Shown piece by piece: positions 28,351 through 37,202 of a DNA stretch of 64,000 nt. The DNA is from CAVVMA01 sp963788205 (GTDB taxonomy: Bacteria > Desulfobacterota > Binatia > Binatales > Binataceae): positions 1,054,001 through 1,118,000 of the forward strand of contig CAWBGG010000002.1 of NCBI GenBank assembly GCA_963788205.1. The letters run 5' to 3'. The notes under the pieces are model-generated. The model was not told the DNA's origin. It made no database searches and worked only from the letters and a program-made list of their open reading frames with translations. Every line of letters starts with the position of its first letter. Positions within the stretch are counted from its first letter, which is position 1. The position numbers and the translations under genes were made by a program.

Positions 28351-28380
28351 GTCTTAGGCATGATCGCCACAAGTTGTCAA
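28351..28380 (-). promoter_or_regulatory. Sigma-70-type promoter for the Cys-rich exported protein
   Basis: On the minus strand a perfect TTGACA (28375-28380) is followed after 18 bases by TAAGAC (28351-28356). It predicts a transcript starting near 28344 with a leader of about 150 bases before the strong ribosome site at 28194. The rest of the 28195-28536 gap shows no gene. Confidence 0.5.
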
Positions 28381-28536
28381 GAATGTACACGCTCAGTTGC
28401 CGCTGACTCGGCAATTCACTCAACCGTCGGCCCGCTCGCCGTTTCGACCTTAGCTCCATCATCTCGGCCGCTGTTGCCGCATGATAGCTGAAAGGCAACC
28501 CGGGGCCAGCGAAATTCGGGCGAAAAAACCCGCCGC

Positions 28537-29733
28537 TCAATCCAAGACGCAGCGCACGCCGTGGCGATCCATCTCCGCGACGCACTTGTTGCATGAGATG
28601 CAGCGTGAGCGCGTCGCCTCGCCTCGCTGCATCCGGTTGATCAGGTCCGGATCGGCGATCAGCGCGCGGCCCATCGCTACGAAGTCAAAGCCCTCGCGCA
28701 TCGCGGTCTCCAGGTTATCGAGCGAGAGGATACCGCCGAGCAGCACCAGCGGCACGCGCACTGCTCGCCGCACCTCGCGCGCCTGTTCGAGAAAGAACAT
28801 CTCCTGGAACGGATACTCCTTGATCACCCGGCTGCCGAAGAAGCGCAGCACGAGCTTTTGCAGCCGATTCTTTTCGACCTCGATCATCTCCTTGAGCGGG
28901 CGCGCGCCGCGAAACAGGTAGAACGGCGTCTTGCTGGTGAAGCCGCCGCTGAGCACGATTGCGTCCACACCCGCGGCTTCCAGCCGCTGCGCCACGCCGA
29001 TGGATTCGTCGAGCTCAAGACCGCCCTTGAAACCGTCGCGCAGATTGGTCTTGGCCAGGATCGGGAAGTCCGGCCCCGTGCGCTCCCGCACCTGCCGCAG
29101 CACTGCGAGCGGAAATCGCATGCGATTGTCCAGGCTGCCGCCCCATCGGTCCTTGCGCCGATTGGTAGCCGGGCAGAGAAACTGGCTCAGGAGATAGCCG
29201 TGGCCCAGATGCAGCTCGACCGCATCAAATCCTGCCCGCACGGCCAGCGCGGCCGCGGTTGCAAATTCGTCGATCGTGGCGGCGATGTCCGCTTCGGTCA
29301 TCGCGCGGGCAAACGGCACTCCTGACATCAGCCCGTACTCGTTGATTCGGAACGACGGCCCCAGCGAGCGCCGCCCCGGCAGAGTTGTGTTCCTGCTGAA
29401 GAAACCGCAGTGGCCCAGTTGGATCGAGACCGCAGCGCCCTCCGAGTGCACAGCGTCGGCCAGTTCGCGCAGCTTGGGGACAATCTCCTCGCGCATGTAC
29501 ATCTGCTCTTCGAACGTGCGACCGTTCGCCGAAACCGCGCAATAAGCGACCGTCGTCATTCCGACTCCGCCAGCGGCCAGCTCGCGGTGATGGCGGATGA
29601 GCGCGTCGGACGGAACTCCGCGAGGACACATCCCCTCGTACGTCGCCGTCTTGATCACTCGGTTCCGCAGCGCCAGTCCACGAAGCCGGACTGGGCTGAA
29701 CACCTTAGCTATGCTTTCGGTGGGTTCTATCAT
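28537..29733 (-). CDS. NADH:flavin oxidoreductase, old-yellow-enzyme family
   Basis: 398 residues forming the FMN-binding TIM barrel. Start FSPVRLRGLALRNRVIKTATYEGM, active-site HLGHGYLLSQFLCPATNRRKDRWGG and the FMN phosphate-binding FVAMGRALIADPDLINR are seen. It ends in CISCNKCVAEMDRHGVRC, like the Fe-S cluster site of 2,4-dienoyl-CoA reductase, but the FAD/NADPH domain of that larger enzyme is absent. Reduction of activated C=C bonds is the family reaction; substrate unknown. Divergent from the TPR gene at 30010. Confidence 0.88.
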   Translation of the reverse strand: MIEPTESIAKVFSPVRLRGLALRNRVIKTATYEGMCPRGVPSDALIRHHRELAAGGVGMTTVAYCAVSANGRTFEEQMYMREEIVPKLRELADAVHSEGAAVSIQLGHCGFFSRNTTLPGRRSLGPSFRINEYGLMSGVPFARAMTEADIAATIDEFATAAALAVRAGFDAVELHLGHGYLLSQFLCPATNRRKDRWGGSLDNRMRFPLAVLRQVRERTGPDFPILAKTNLRDGFKGGLELDESIGVAQRLEAAGVDAIVLSGGFTSKTPFYLFRGARPLKEMIEVEKNRLQKLVLRFFGSRVIKEYPFQEMFFLEQAREVRRAVRVPLVLLGGILSLDNLETAMREGFDFVAMGRALIADPDLINRMQRGEATRSRCISCNKCVAEMDRHGVRCVLD

Positions 29734-29903
29734 TGCCTCCAGCGGCGGCTCTGATCTTGTTGGACAAGTATGAGCAGCACTGCCAAGGCGCGCTAGTGCT
29801 TCGACCCACGCGTAGGGATCACGGGATACCTTGCCAGCCGTTTCCTCGGTAAGGCTTACAGGATCATCTCTGGAAGAAGCATCGGCCGACGGCGATTTTC
29901 CTC

Positions 29904-29919
29904 TGGCACGCCAATTGCG
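29904..29919 (+). promoter_or_regulatory. Sigma-54 promoter (-24/-12) upstream of TPR protein
   Basis: TGGCACGCCAATTGCG matches the RpoN consensus (TGGCACG-N4-TTGCW) almost perfectly, with GG and GC ten bases apart. It lies 90 bases before the TPR gene at 30010. Confidence 0.75.
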
Positions 29920-30009
29920 CTACCTGAATCCTTAGACCGCGGCGAATTGGAGCCTGCCAGTTTTCTGAGCCCCTATAGAAGCCGCGTCCCCTCCCTGAAG
30001 GTGTTGCCC

Positions 30010-30495
30010 ATGATCACTCATACGACGGGACCATATCGCAATTCGCACTCTCGCCAGGTTCTGATCCCGCGCCTGGTCGCCATTGTCGCGGGAACGGTGC
30101 TGCTGACTGTGCTTGGCAGTGGAAACAACCAGCCGAAAAACGCGGAGGCGCATGTGGCGGTGGCAAGACTGTATTTGGGCCAATCACGATGGTCGCTGGC
30201 CGAAGAGCAGTTGCGGATGGCGATTACGATCGATGACACTCAATCCGGCTACCATCTGGACTTGGGCTCAGTGCTCGCCAACGAGGGCCAGCTCGCCGAG
30301 GCCGAGACCGAGATTCGAACCGCGATCAGACTTGGTCCAGCGGACGCCCAGGCGCACCTCGCGCTCGGAGACCTTCTGAACGCCGAGTCAGGACGCGAAA
30401 GTGAAGCGGAAGCCGAGTTCGCCCGGGCGCGGGCGCTTGATCCCAACGCGACTCCCGCGAACTCGCCAGCCGTGACGACGCTCACCACCGCATGA
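30010..30495 (+). CDS. TPR-repeat protein with N-terminal membrane anchor
   Basis: 161 residues from ATG 30010 (GAAGG upstream). A hydrophobic segment LVAIVAGTVLLTVLG (about residues 23-37) is followed by three tetratricopeptide repeats: AHVAVARLYLGQSRW, GYHLDLGSVLANEGQ and AHLALGDLLNAESGR, with the typical spacing of 34 residues. A protein-protein interaction role in the periplasm is inferred. It is clearly paralogous to the TPR gene at 31387, and each repeat cluster is acidic. Confidence 0.75.
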   Translation: MITHTTGPYRNSHSRQVLIPRLVAIVAGTVLLTVLGSGNNQPKNAEAHVAVARLYLGQSRWSLAEEQLRMAITIDDTQSGYHLDLGSVLANEGQLAEAETEIRTAIRLGPADAQAHLALGDLLNAESGRESEAEAEFARARALDPNATPANSPAVTTLTTA

Positions 30496-30591
30496 AGCGG
30501 TAGAGGCGTTGGCCCAGCCAGGAACCATTTACTCGGTAGATTCTACACGACAGCCCGAATCAAAAAGGCTCGGCGGAATGCAGACTCTTCG

Positions 30592-30607
30592 CGGCACGGG
30601 CATTGCC
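30592..30607 (+). promoter_or_regulatory. Sigma-54 promoter upstream of lipoprotein gene
   Basis: CGGCACGGGCATTGCC fits GGCACG-N4-TTGC with GG-N10-GC spacing; only the first T differs. About 85 bases before the lipoprotein gene at 30693. Confidence 0.65.
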
Positions 30608-30692
30608 TTATGGCCTTGGTGCTTGCGCACTCGGCCACTCCTTCCAGCCCTTGACGAATGTGCGCGGTCTCTCAACTCCGAGGAGGTGAAGC

Positions 30693-31160
30693 ATGCAACT
30701 TCTCAAGAATGTTCGCTTTCGGTTTGCGATTGCTCTGGTGACGCTCGCGATGCTGCCCGGTTGTGCTTACTCGCTGGTGCATGACACTCCGAGCGCTCCG
30801 CCTAATGTCGTGTCGCATTGCACAGGTTCCGAGAACGTAGATGACTCGTCGATCGCGGTGGTTCCTATCCCGGTCGTCGCCTTCCTCTCTCCACATACCC
30901 CGCTGCACGAAATTGAGGCTGAGGACTATCTGAACCGATGCGGCCGACCGACTCAACTTGTGAACCGCGACGTCACTCTGGACAAGACCAGTTGCATTCC
31001 GGGGTCCTTGACAGAAATCGTGACGCTGGGGATTTGGCAATGGTGCCCCGCGACCATCTCCTATGACGCAGACGTGACGAGCTCGCCTTCGCCCACCCAG
31101 CAACCGGAGCGCCTGAGCTCGAGCACGCAAGCGCCCATGGTCAGCAGTGACCCGCGTTGA
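30693..31160 (+). CDS. Lipoprotein of unknown function
   Basis: 155 residues with a classic lipoprotein signal: LLKNVRFRFAIALVTLAMLPGC, cysteine at residue 24. GAGGAGG precedes ATG 30693 at optimal distance. The mature part carries four Cys (SHCTG, NRCGRP, TSCIPG, WQWCPA) and a Ser/Pro/Gln-rich tail. LVNRDVTLDKTSC-type wording is faintly like small serum-resistance (Bor-type) lipoproteins, but I would not assign it. A stem-loop follows. Confidence 0.7.
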   Translation: MQLLKNVRFRFAIALVTLAMLPGCAYSLVHDTPSAPPNVVSHCTGSENVDDSSIAVVPIPVVAFLSPHTPLHEIEAEDYLNRCGRPTQLVNRDVTLDKTSCIPGSLTEIVTLGIWQWCPATISYDADVTSSPSPTQQPERLSSSTQAPMVSSDPR

Positions 31161-31179
31161 GTAGCGCTTCGCGGCCCTC

Positions 31180-31215
31180 GGATCACGCAGTTTGATCGCC
31201 CAAACTGCGTGATCC
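31180..31215 (+). terminator. Strong stem-loop terminator after the lipoprotein gene
   Basis: GGATCACGCAGTTTG (31180-31194) pairs perfectly over 15 bases with 31201-31215 around a six-base loop, followed by GGGGTTCTAATTGTTT. The stem is very strong; the T-run is weak. It separates the lipoprotein gene from the next TPR gene. Confidence 0.65.
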
Positions 31216-31386
31216 GGGGTTCTAATTGTTTGTCGGCAAACCGAGGTTCTAGCGATGATGCGTGAAAGTAAATTGAGGCGTCGCCGCGCCGGACCGCGGC
31301 ACCTGCGAGCGGAGAGGGCGCCCCGGATCGATTTGGGGTCGGGCGTTCAAGCGATGCCCGACGCGAATCGCAAAGAGGTTCTCGCC

Positions 31387-32291
31387 ATGGAAATCAACAC
31401 TTGGATGCGAGGCAGTAATTTCGATGGGGCTGCCGAGGTAGTTCGCTGGCTTATCGCGGCAGTGGTGGGGCTTGCGCTGCTCGCGATGTTGAGTTTCGGA
31501 TGCAATCGAGGGACGGTCGAGAGCCATCTCACGACCGGCGACCGCGCCCTGCGCGAGGGCAAACTCGCTGACGCCGAGCGCGAGTACCAGGACGCCAGCC
31601 AGCTCGCGCCCAACGATCCGCGGGCTCATGTGGCGCTCGCCAGTCTCTATGCTTCCGAGCAGAAGTCCGCGATGGCGCAGCAGGAGCAGATGAAAGCCCT
31701 TGAGCTCGATCCTGCCGACGCCTCGGCTCACGCCACGATGGCAGCCGACTACGTCGCCGAATCACAACTCCCTACCGCGGAGGAACAGTATCGCGCGGCG
31801 ATCGCGCTCGCCCCGGGAATGGCGAAGTATCACCTTGCCCTCGGCTCGTTGCTAGGCTCTGAGAACAACGATTCCGAGGCGGAGGCCGAGCTGCGAACTG
31901 CGATCGGGCTTGAACCTCGCAACGCGCAGGCCCATTTCCAACTTGCGGATTTGTTCAGCACCGAATCCGCCGTGAGGCCGAGGCGCAATCCGAATACGAA
32001 CAAGCGCACGCCTTGGACCCTGCGCTGGCGGTGCCCAACGCTCCCGCCGCTTCCCCTACGCCGGGCACTCTGACTGAAGCCTCAACGGGACCTGCCATGC
32101 AGGCCGTCGACAAGAAGTTCCTGTTGACCAGGAACTCACGGGTCTACGCACAGCCGGAGCCGACCAGCGCCGTGGTGGCGCAAGTACGCAGACACAAATT
32201 CGTCCTGGTAACGGGAATTTCCGGTGACTGGCTGCGCATCAGACTGCGCAGCGGTACAGTGGGATTCATTCCCGCCAGCGCCGCCGAATAG
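31387..32291 (+). CDS. TPR lipoprotein with C-terminal SH3-like domain, frameshifted
   Basis: ATG 31387 (AGAGG upstream) opens a signal with lipobox LSFGC, followed by four TPR units (AHVALASLYASEQKS, AHATMAADYVAESQL, YHLALGSLLGSENND, AHFQLADLFSTES). At about 31967 the frame breaks: the coding signal continues in the next frame as RREAEAQSEYEQAHALDP, then a linker and a bacterial SH3-type domain (FLLTRNSRVYAQPEP, WLRIRLRSGTVGFIPAS) to 32291. One C missing from the run at 31966-31968 explains it; corrected length about 301 residues. SH3 domains of this type bind cell-wall or protein ligands. Confidence 0.7.
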
Positions 32292-32491
32292 ACGGCGCAA
32301 GATCGACCGCGATCGGCGTCGATCGCGTTGCGGGTGTTTCGGCGGTCGCGCTGATCTCGCTGCCTCACCAGCTTTCGCAGCGTCCCGGAAAAATCTATTC
32401 GCGCCGGAGTTGCGCGGCGGCCTCATTGCGCTTCGGCTGCCCATTTTCCGGAAACCCGGATTTACAGGCTGGCTTTAAACCGAGGGCGATG

Positions 32492-32504
32492 TGTAAAATT
32501 TACA
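32492..32504. promoter_or_regulatory. TGTAAA inverted repeat, putative operator
   Basis: TGTAAA-A-TTTACA is a perfect six-base inverted repeat about 120 bases before the response-regulator gene. Half-sites recur at 32461-32466 and 32530-32535, and another TGTAAA is at 37135-37140. It may be an activator site. The rest of 32292-32624 holds no gene. Confidence 0.4.
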
Positions 32505-32624
32505 AGCGGACGCCAGACGGGCGCACACTTGTAAATCGTACGCTCGCGGGGCGCGGCCAGGGCCAAGCGGATCCTTGCGCGAACGCTAAACGAGATCGTT
32601 CACCAGGAGGCTGCTGTATCTCAC

Positions 32625-33998
32625 ATGACGAGCGCGAAGCGAATCCTGATCGCCGAAGACGACGCCGCGACCCGCCAGTCGTGGGCCGAGTTGCTCGCCT
32701 CGTGGGGCTTCGACTCCAGGGCCGCCGCTGACGGCGATGAGGCGATGGCCCTCCTTCAGAGCTATCAGCCGCATGTCGTGCTGCTGGATATCCGGATGCC
32801 GCGCCGCAACGGTTTGGAAGTCCTCAAGGAGATTCGCGAGCTCGGTATCGAGGTCGCCACCATCATGATTTCCGGCGAGGGCGATATTCCCGAAGCGGTG
32901 GCGGCGATCAAGCTCGGCGCCTACGATTATCTTCGCAAGCCCATCGATCCGCCCCGTTTGCAGGTGCTGCTGAACAACATCACGCAGCAGATCGAGATCA
33001 GCCAGGAGAACCGGCGCCTACGGCGGCGGCTGATGAGCGCCGGCGAACTGGGCCAATTGATCGGCAAGTCGCTGCCGATGCGCCGCGTCATGAGTCTCAT
33101 CGAGCAAGTGGCGGCAACCGCGGCCTCGGTGGTGATCAGCGGCGAGAGCGGAACCGGAAAAGAACTGGTCGCGCGCACGATTCACGAGCTCTCGCCCCGC
33201 CGCAACGCACCCTACGTCGCGGTCAACTGCGCCGCGATCGCTGAAAGCCTGATGGAGAGCGAGCTGTTCGGACACGAGCGCGGCGCGTTTACCGGCGCCG
33301 ACCGGCGGCGCCAGGGATGCTTCGAGCTGGCCAACGGCGGCACGCTCCTGCTCGACGAGATCACCGAGATGAAGCCCGAGCTGCAGCCCAAGCTGCTGCG
33401 CGTGCTCGAAGAGCAGCGGCTGCGGCGCGTGGGCGGCAGCACCGAAGTCCCGCTCGACGTGCGCGTGATCGCCGCATCGAATCGCGATTTGAAAACCGCG
33501 ATTCGCGAGGGCCGCCTGCGCGAGGATCTCTACTATCGGCTTAACGTCTTCACGATCGAGATCGCGCCGCTGCGCGAACGGATCGACGACCTGCCGCTGC
33601 TGGTTGAATATTTCATCCGGCAGTTGGCCTCCGCCAACGGCAAGGAAGTGCACGGGGTCGATGATGATTGTCTCGCCGCGCTCAAGCGCCACCCCTGGCC
33701 GGGCAACGCGCGCCAGTTGCGCAACGTTATCGAGCGCGCGCTGATCGTCAGCCGCGGTCCGCTGCTTTCGATGAGCGACCTGCCGGCGGATTTCAAGTCG
33801 ATCGGCGGCGAGGATTCCACCTTCCAGGTGCGCGTCGGTTCGTCGCTGGACGAGGTCGAGCAGGAGCTGCTCCGCCGCACGATCGACTTCGCGGGCGGCA
33901 ATAAGACCAAGGCCGCCGAGATGCTCGGCATCAGTCTCAAGACCCTCTACAACCGGATTCACAGCCACGACGGAAAACCAGGGAGCGGAACGGAATAG
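32625..33998 (+). CDS. NtrC-family sigma-54-dependent response regulator
   Basis: 457 residues: receiver domain (IAEDDAATRQSW; phospho-acceptor Asp55 in VVLLDIRMPRRNG), AAA+ domain with Walker A SGESGTGKELVA, the sigma-54 contact loop ELFGHERGAFTGADRRR, Walker B GTLLLDEITEM, and a C-terminal Fis-type helix-turn-helix (NKTKAAEMLGISLKTLYNR). Thus an activator of RpoN promoters. GGAGG precedes ATG 32625. The sensor kinase gene follows directly and is its probable partner. A close paralog lies at 37203-38576. Confidence 0.93.
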   Translation: MTSAKRILIAEDDAATRQSWAELLASWGFDSRAAADGDEAMALLQSYQPHVVLLDIRMPRRNGLEVLKEIRELGIEVATIMISGEGDIPEAVAAIKLGAYDYLRKPIDPPRLQVLLNNITQQIEISQENRRLRRRLMSAGELGQLIGKSLPMRRVMSLIEQVAATAASVVISGESGTGKELVARTIHELSPRRNAPYVAVNCAAIAESLMESELFGHERGAFTGADRRRQGCFELANGGTLLLDEITEMKPELQPKLLRVLEEQRLRRVGGSTEVPLDVRVIAASNRDLKTAIREGRLREDLYYRLNVFTIEIAPLRERIDDLPLLVEYFIRQLASANGKEVHGVDDDCLAALKRHPWPGNARQLRNVIERALIVSRGPLLSMSDLPADFKSIGGEDSTFQVRVGSSLDEVEQELLRRTIDFAGGNKTKAAEMLGISLKTLYNRIHSHDGKPGSGTE

Positions 33999-34021
33999 CC
34001 AGTGCTCGAGTGACGCGCGCC

Positions 34022-35851
34022 ATGGGACTACGCGCCAAACTGGTCGTCACATTTCTCGCCCTGCTGTCGTTCGCCATCGTCGCGGTCAGCATTGCCAGCC
34101 TCGACAGCACGATCCGCGTGATGGCCCGTGGACTGCTCGATTCGGGCGATCGCGTAGCCAAGGAGACTTTCGAGCAGATGCGCGGCGCGCTCGCCGCCGG
34201 CGCCCGCGATCCTGCGACGGCTCTGCGCGGCGACCGGGGGCTGCGAACCGCGATGCAATCCAGCCGTGCCTTCGGCCGGTATGTAGTGTACGTCCGGATC
34301 GTCGGGAAGGACGGCGCCATCCTGGTGGCAGCCGCGCCCGAAGAGGAAGGACAGCATGACACGCCGGCTCAGGGAACCGACGCGATCCAGGTTGCACTCG
34401 ACTCGCGGATGCCGCTGGCACTCCTGCCGGCGCTCTGGAGCGATCGCATTTACCGGGTCTCCAATCCCGTAGTGCTGGGCGACCAGCCCTTCGGCACAAT
34501 CGAAGTCGGGCTTTCGACCGGACTGATAACCGCCGACGTCCATCGCCTCGTGTTGGAGATCACCGCCATCGGATTGGTTGCGATCATCCTGAGCCTGCTG
34601 GTCGCCGGCGCGTTAGGTAACCAACTGCTCCGGCCGGTTCTGGCGCTCACTACCGGAGTGGAGCAACTGGCCGCGGGAAGTGGCGACGTACGGCTGGAGG
34701 CCGGCGCAGCGCGAGAGCTTGGGACGCTGGCCAACAAGTTCAACGAACTTTCGCATCGCGTGCGCGCGGAGCGCTCGCAATGGGAGAACGAGCGCGGCCG
34801 CCTGGTCGATGTCTTCCGCTCGATCACCGACGCCATCCTGCTGCTTGATGCTGAAGGGTTGCTGCTGTTCGCCAACGACGAAGCGGCCAGGAGGCTCGGC
34901 CTCGATGCGGCCGGCGGCAAGAGTGAAGGCAAAACCCTCGCCCTGCTGCTGGGCCCCGAGCATCCGCTGATGAAATTGATCGGGCCGGCATTCAAGGTGG
35001 GCAGCGACGTTCACGACGTGGCGTTGGAACTTCGCGATCGCGATAACTCGACTGCGCGCTTTCTGGTCTCGATCCTGACCCTCGGGCAGGGCCCCTCGCC
35101 CGCCGGGTTGATCGTGATGATGCGCGATCTGGCCCGGATGCAGGAACTCGAGAGCATCGTGGATCACTCCAGCCGGCTGGCACGCCTGGGCAGCCTGCTC
35201 TCGGGGATCGCCCATCAGATTCGTGGCCCGCTTAACGTGATGACGATGCAACTCGAGCTGCTGCGGCAGGAAAGCGACGGCGGGCCTGCCGTGCGCCGAA
35301 TCGAACGGGTGCGACACGAGATCACCCACCTCGATCGGGCAGTCGAGGCGCTGCTCCGCTTCATGCGTCCGCAGCAAGTGAAGGCCGAGGAAGTCGCGCT
35401 CGACGCCCTGCTCCATCAGGTGGGCAGCCGCGTGACGCTGCCCAACGTCAGAGTTGACTACGAACTGGACAGCGCGCTACCTCCTATCAGCGCCGACGCG
35501 GGATTGCTCGCGGAGGCGCTCCAGAACATCGCGCAGAACGGAGCGCAATCGATGCCGCAGGGCGGAGTGCTCACACTGAAGGCCTCGCGCTCGGACGCCG
35601 GTTTCGTCGAGATCGAGATTGCCGACCGCGGAGCGGGAATACCCCCGGAGGAGTTGGCCCACATCTTCGACCTGTATTATACGACCAAGGACGGCGGTTC
35701 CGGACTGGGATTGCCGCTCGCGTTGCGTGCTATCGATCTGCATCAGGGATCGATCAAGGTCGAATCGCAACCGGGCGCCGGAACTACTTTCAAGATTCGG
35801 CTTCCGGTCGGCGAGGCCAGGACCGTCGCGGAAGAAACGGCCGCAAGCTGA
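34022..35851 (+). CDS. Membrane sensor histidine kinase (HAMP-PAS-HisKA-HATPase)
   Basis: 609 residues. Membrane span 1 (LVVTFLALLSFAIVAVSI), a periplasmic region of about 140 residues, span 2 (GLVAIILSLLVAGALG), HAMP, a PAS-like domain (about 260-360: SITDAILLLDAEGLLLFAND), the phospho-acceptor His near residue 398 in LLSGIAHQIRGPLN, and an ATPase domain with IAQNGAQSM and GSGLGLPLAL boxes. It follows the NtrC-type regulator by 23 bases and should phosphorylate it. ATG 34022 is preferred; a GTG at 34010 is in frame. Confidence 0.92.
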   Translation: MGLRAKLVVTFLALLSFAIVAVSIASLDSTIRVMARGLLDSGDRVAKETFEQMRGALAAGARDPATALRGDRGLRTAMQSSRAFGRYVVYVRIVGKDGAILVAAAPEEEGQHDTPAQGTDAIQVALDSRMPLALLPALWSDRIYRVSNPVVLGDQPFGTIEVGLSTGLITADVHRLVLEITAIGLVAIILSLLVAGALGNQLLRPVLALTTGVEQLAAGSGDVRLEAGAARELGTLANKFNELSHRVRAERSQWENERGRLVDVFRSITDAILLLDAEGLLLFANDEAARRLGLDAAGGKSEGKTLALLLGPEHPLMKLIGPAFKVGSDVHDVALELRDRDNSTARFLVSILTLGQGPSPAGLIVMMRDLARMQELESIVDHSSRLARLGSLLSGIAHQIRGPLNVMTMQLELLRQESDGGPAVRRIERVRHEITHLDRAVEALLRFMRPQQVKAEEVALDALLHQVGSRVTLPNVRVDYELDSALPPISADAGLLAEALQNIAQNGAQSMPQGGVLTLKASRSDAGFVEIEIADRGAGIPPEELAHIFDLYYTTKDGGSGLGLPLALRAIDLHQGSIKVESQPGAGTTFKIRLPVGEARTVAEETAAS

Positions 35852-35868
35852 TTTTCACTTCTTAAGCG

Positions 35869-36405
35869 GTGCTGAAAAAACCTCTAATCTCGATCGCGCT
35901 GGTCATGTGTCTGGCGCTGGCGGCTTGCGAGACCCTGCAGAAGATCCCGCTTTTCCGACCGCAGCCGACGCCCACTCCAACCGCGCAGCCCACTCCGACC
36001 CCATCGCCCCAGCCCACTTCGAGCGAAACCAGCGCCGACCAGCACAAGCATCATAGGCTGGCCAAGGCGAAGAAAAAGCCGGCGCCGATGGCCACGGCCA
36101 CAGTCGAGAAGGAAGCCGACAAGACTCCGGTGCTAAGCCTCGCTCCCGGTCCCGATCCGCTGGCCAAACAACCGCGAAGCAGCAGGCTGAGAGCGCCGTT
36201 GACGACGCCACCAGGCAGGCTCGCGACCGTCGATCGCTCAAAGCTGGCGGCTCAGAGGGCCACCGACTACGACCTGGTCACCGGGTTCATAAGGGGCGCA
36301 CAGGAAGCGCTCGGCGAAAACGATTTCGTAAGGGCCGAGAGTCTGGGCGAGAAGGCCGCGGTCCTGGCGCGATTGCTCGCTGCCAACGGTGCTGCACCGC
36401 GCTAG
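35869..36405 (+). CDS. Pro/Thr-rich lipoprotein
   Basis: 178 residues from GTG 35869. Signal LISIALVMCLALAAC gives a lipobox LAAC (Cys at residue 20). A low-complexity Pro-Thr repeat (PTPTPTAQPTPTPSPQP) follows, then a basic stretch, then a helical C-terminus (ATDYDLVTGFIRGAQEAL). Such repeats serve as wall-spanning linkers. It lies 17 bases after the sensor kinase and is probably in its operon. Function unknown. Confidence 0.75.
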   Translation: MLKKPLISIALVMCLALAACETLQKIPLFRPQPTPTPTAQPTPTPSPQPTSSETSADQHKHHRLAKAKKKPAPMATATVEKEADKTPVLSLAPGPDPLAKQPRSSRLRAPLTTPPGRLATVDRSKLAAQRATDYDLVTGFIRGAQEALGENDFVRAESLGEKAAVLARLLAANGAAPR

Positions 36406-36440
36406 GCGCGGTGCTCATCCGGTTTGGAAGCCCCGCGTTA

Positions 36441-36947
36441 TCAGCGGCTGCGCCGCCCGTGCGCCCGGCTGCTGCGCGAGCTGGACGGGCGTGGCGTGAT
36501 CTTGCGCAGGCTGCGATAGTGGCCCGAGGCCGCCCCGATAGACGATAGCCGCGAGGCCATCCCGCGCCGCCGCAGCCTGTAGAGTGTCCTGCGCAGTCGG
36601 CCGCCGTCGATCTCCAACGCGTCGCAAAGCCATTGGAAACTGAACAGCCCGGACCTTGAGAGCTTCTGATTGATCCAGTAATTGACCTCCGCAAATCGCG
36701 TCCGCTGCTCGGCCGTCCGGGGGTGCGCATTCGCCAGGTAATCCCGAACCGCGACGTTGAGCACCGCGACCATCAACCGGCGTTCGCCATCGGGGTAGTT
36801 AGAGCGCCGGGTCAAATCGGCGAACTGGGCGGGCAGCGTCGCCTCCGGGGCAAGCGAATCGGACGCCAGGCCATCGGCTACGACTTGGGGTACGACTTGC
36901 AACTGTCTATTCGTCGGCTCGGTCTGAATCAGCGCCTCGGTTTGCAT
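36441..36947 (-). CDS. Conserved protein of unknown function
   Basis: 168 residues, GAGGAG before ATG 36947. The core RRLMVAVLNVAVRDYL ... FSFQWLCDALEIDGGRLRRTLYRLRR resembles a family of hypothetical proteins I recall in deltaproteobacteria-like genomes (SFExVCEALGLDPxYIRRGL wording), perhaps a winged-helix DNA-binding fold. The basic, Ser/Arg-rich tail may add non-specific DNA affinity. A sigma-54 match lies about 125 bases upstream. It sits between the two NtrC-type regulators. Confidence 0.65.
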   Translation of the reverse strand: MQTEALIQTEPTNRQLQVVPQVVADGLASDSLAPEATLPAQFADLTRRSNYPDGERRLMVAVLNVAVRDYLANAHPRTAEQRTRFAEVNYWINQKLSRSGLFSFQWLCDALEIDGGRLRRTLYRLRRRGMASRLSSIGAASGHYRSLRKITPRPSSSRSSRAHGRRSR

Positions 36948-37071
36948 CGGTTTGTCTCCTCAGGTCAAGTGAGTAATGACGAATGAGCGTTGAGTTGTGC
37001 AGAGAGCAAATCGCATTCGACAAAGGGCGGCTGGCTTCTGGCTCAATCCATTTCCTTCGGGCGCGCTAACG

Positions 37072-37087
37072 AGCACGTTTCGTGCCT
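37072..37087 (-). promoter_or_regulatory. Possible sigma-54 promoter for the 36441-36947 gene
   Basis: The minus strand reads AGGCACGAAACGTGCT: GG-N10-GC spacing is right, with two deviations from TGGCACG-N4-TTGCT. A CCTGTAAA motif lies about 50 bases further upstream. Confidence 0.5.
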
Positions 37088-37202
37088 TCAAGAAAACGGT
37101 TGAAGTATTGAGGACGGATCGCGAAAATCGGCCCTGTAAATTTTTCCTGATTCAATAAATGTGATCTGATTCAGGCCAGACGCGAGGCCGCGCTCAGCAC
37201 AG

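Noticed and set aside
31290..31310. Sigma-54 promoter upstream of the second TPR gene
   Set aside because: CGGCACCTGCGAGC has the wrong spacing and no TTGC box.
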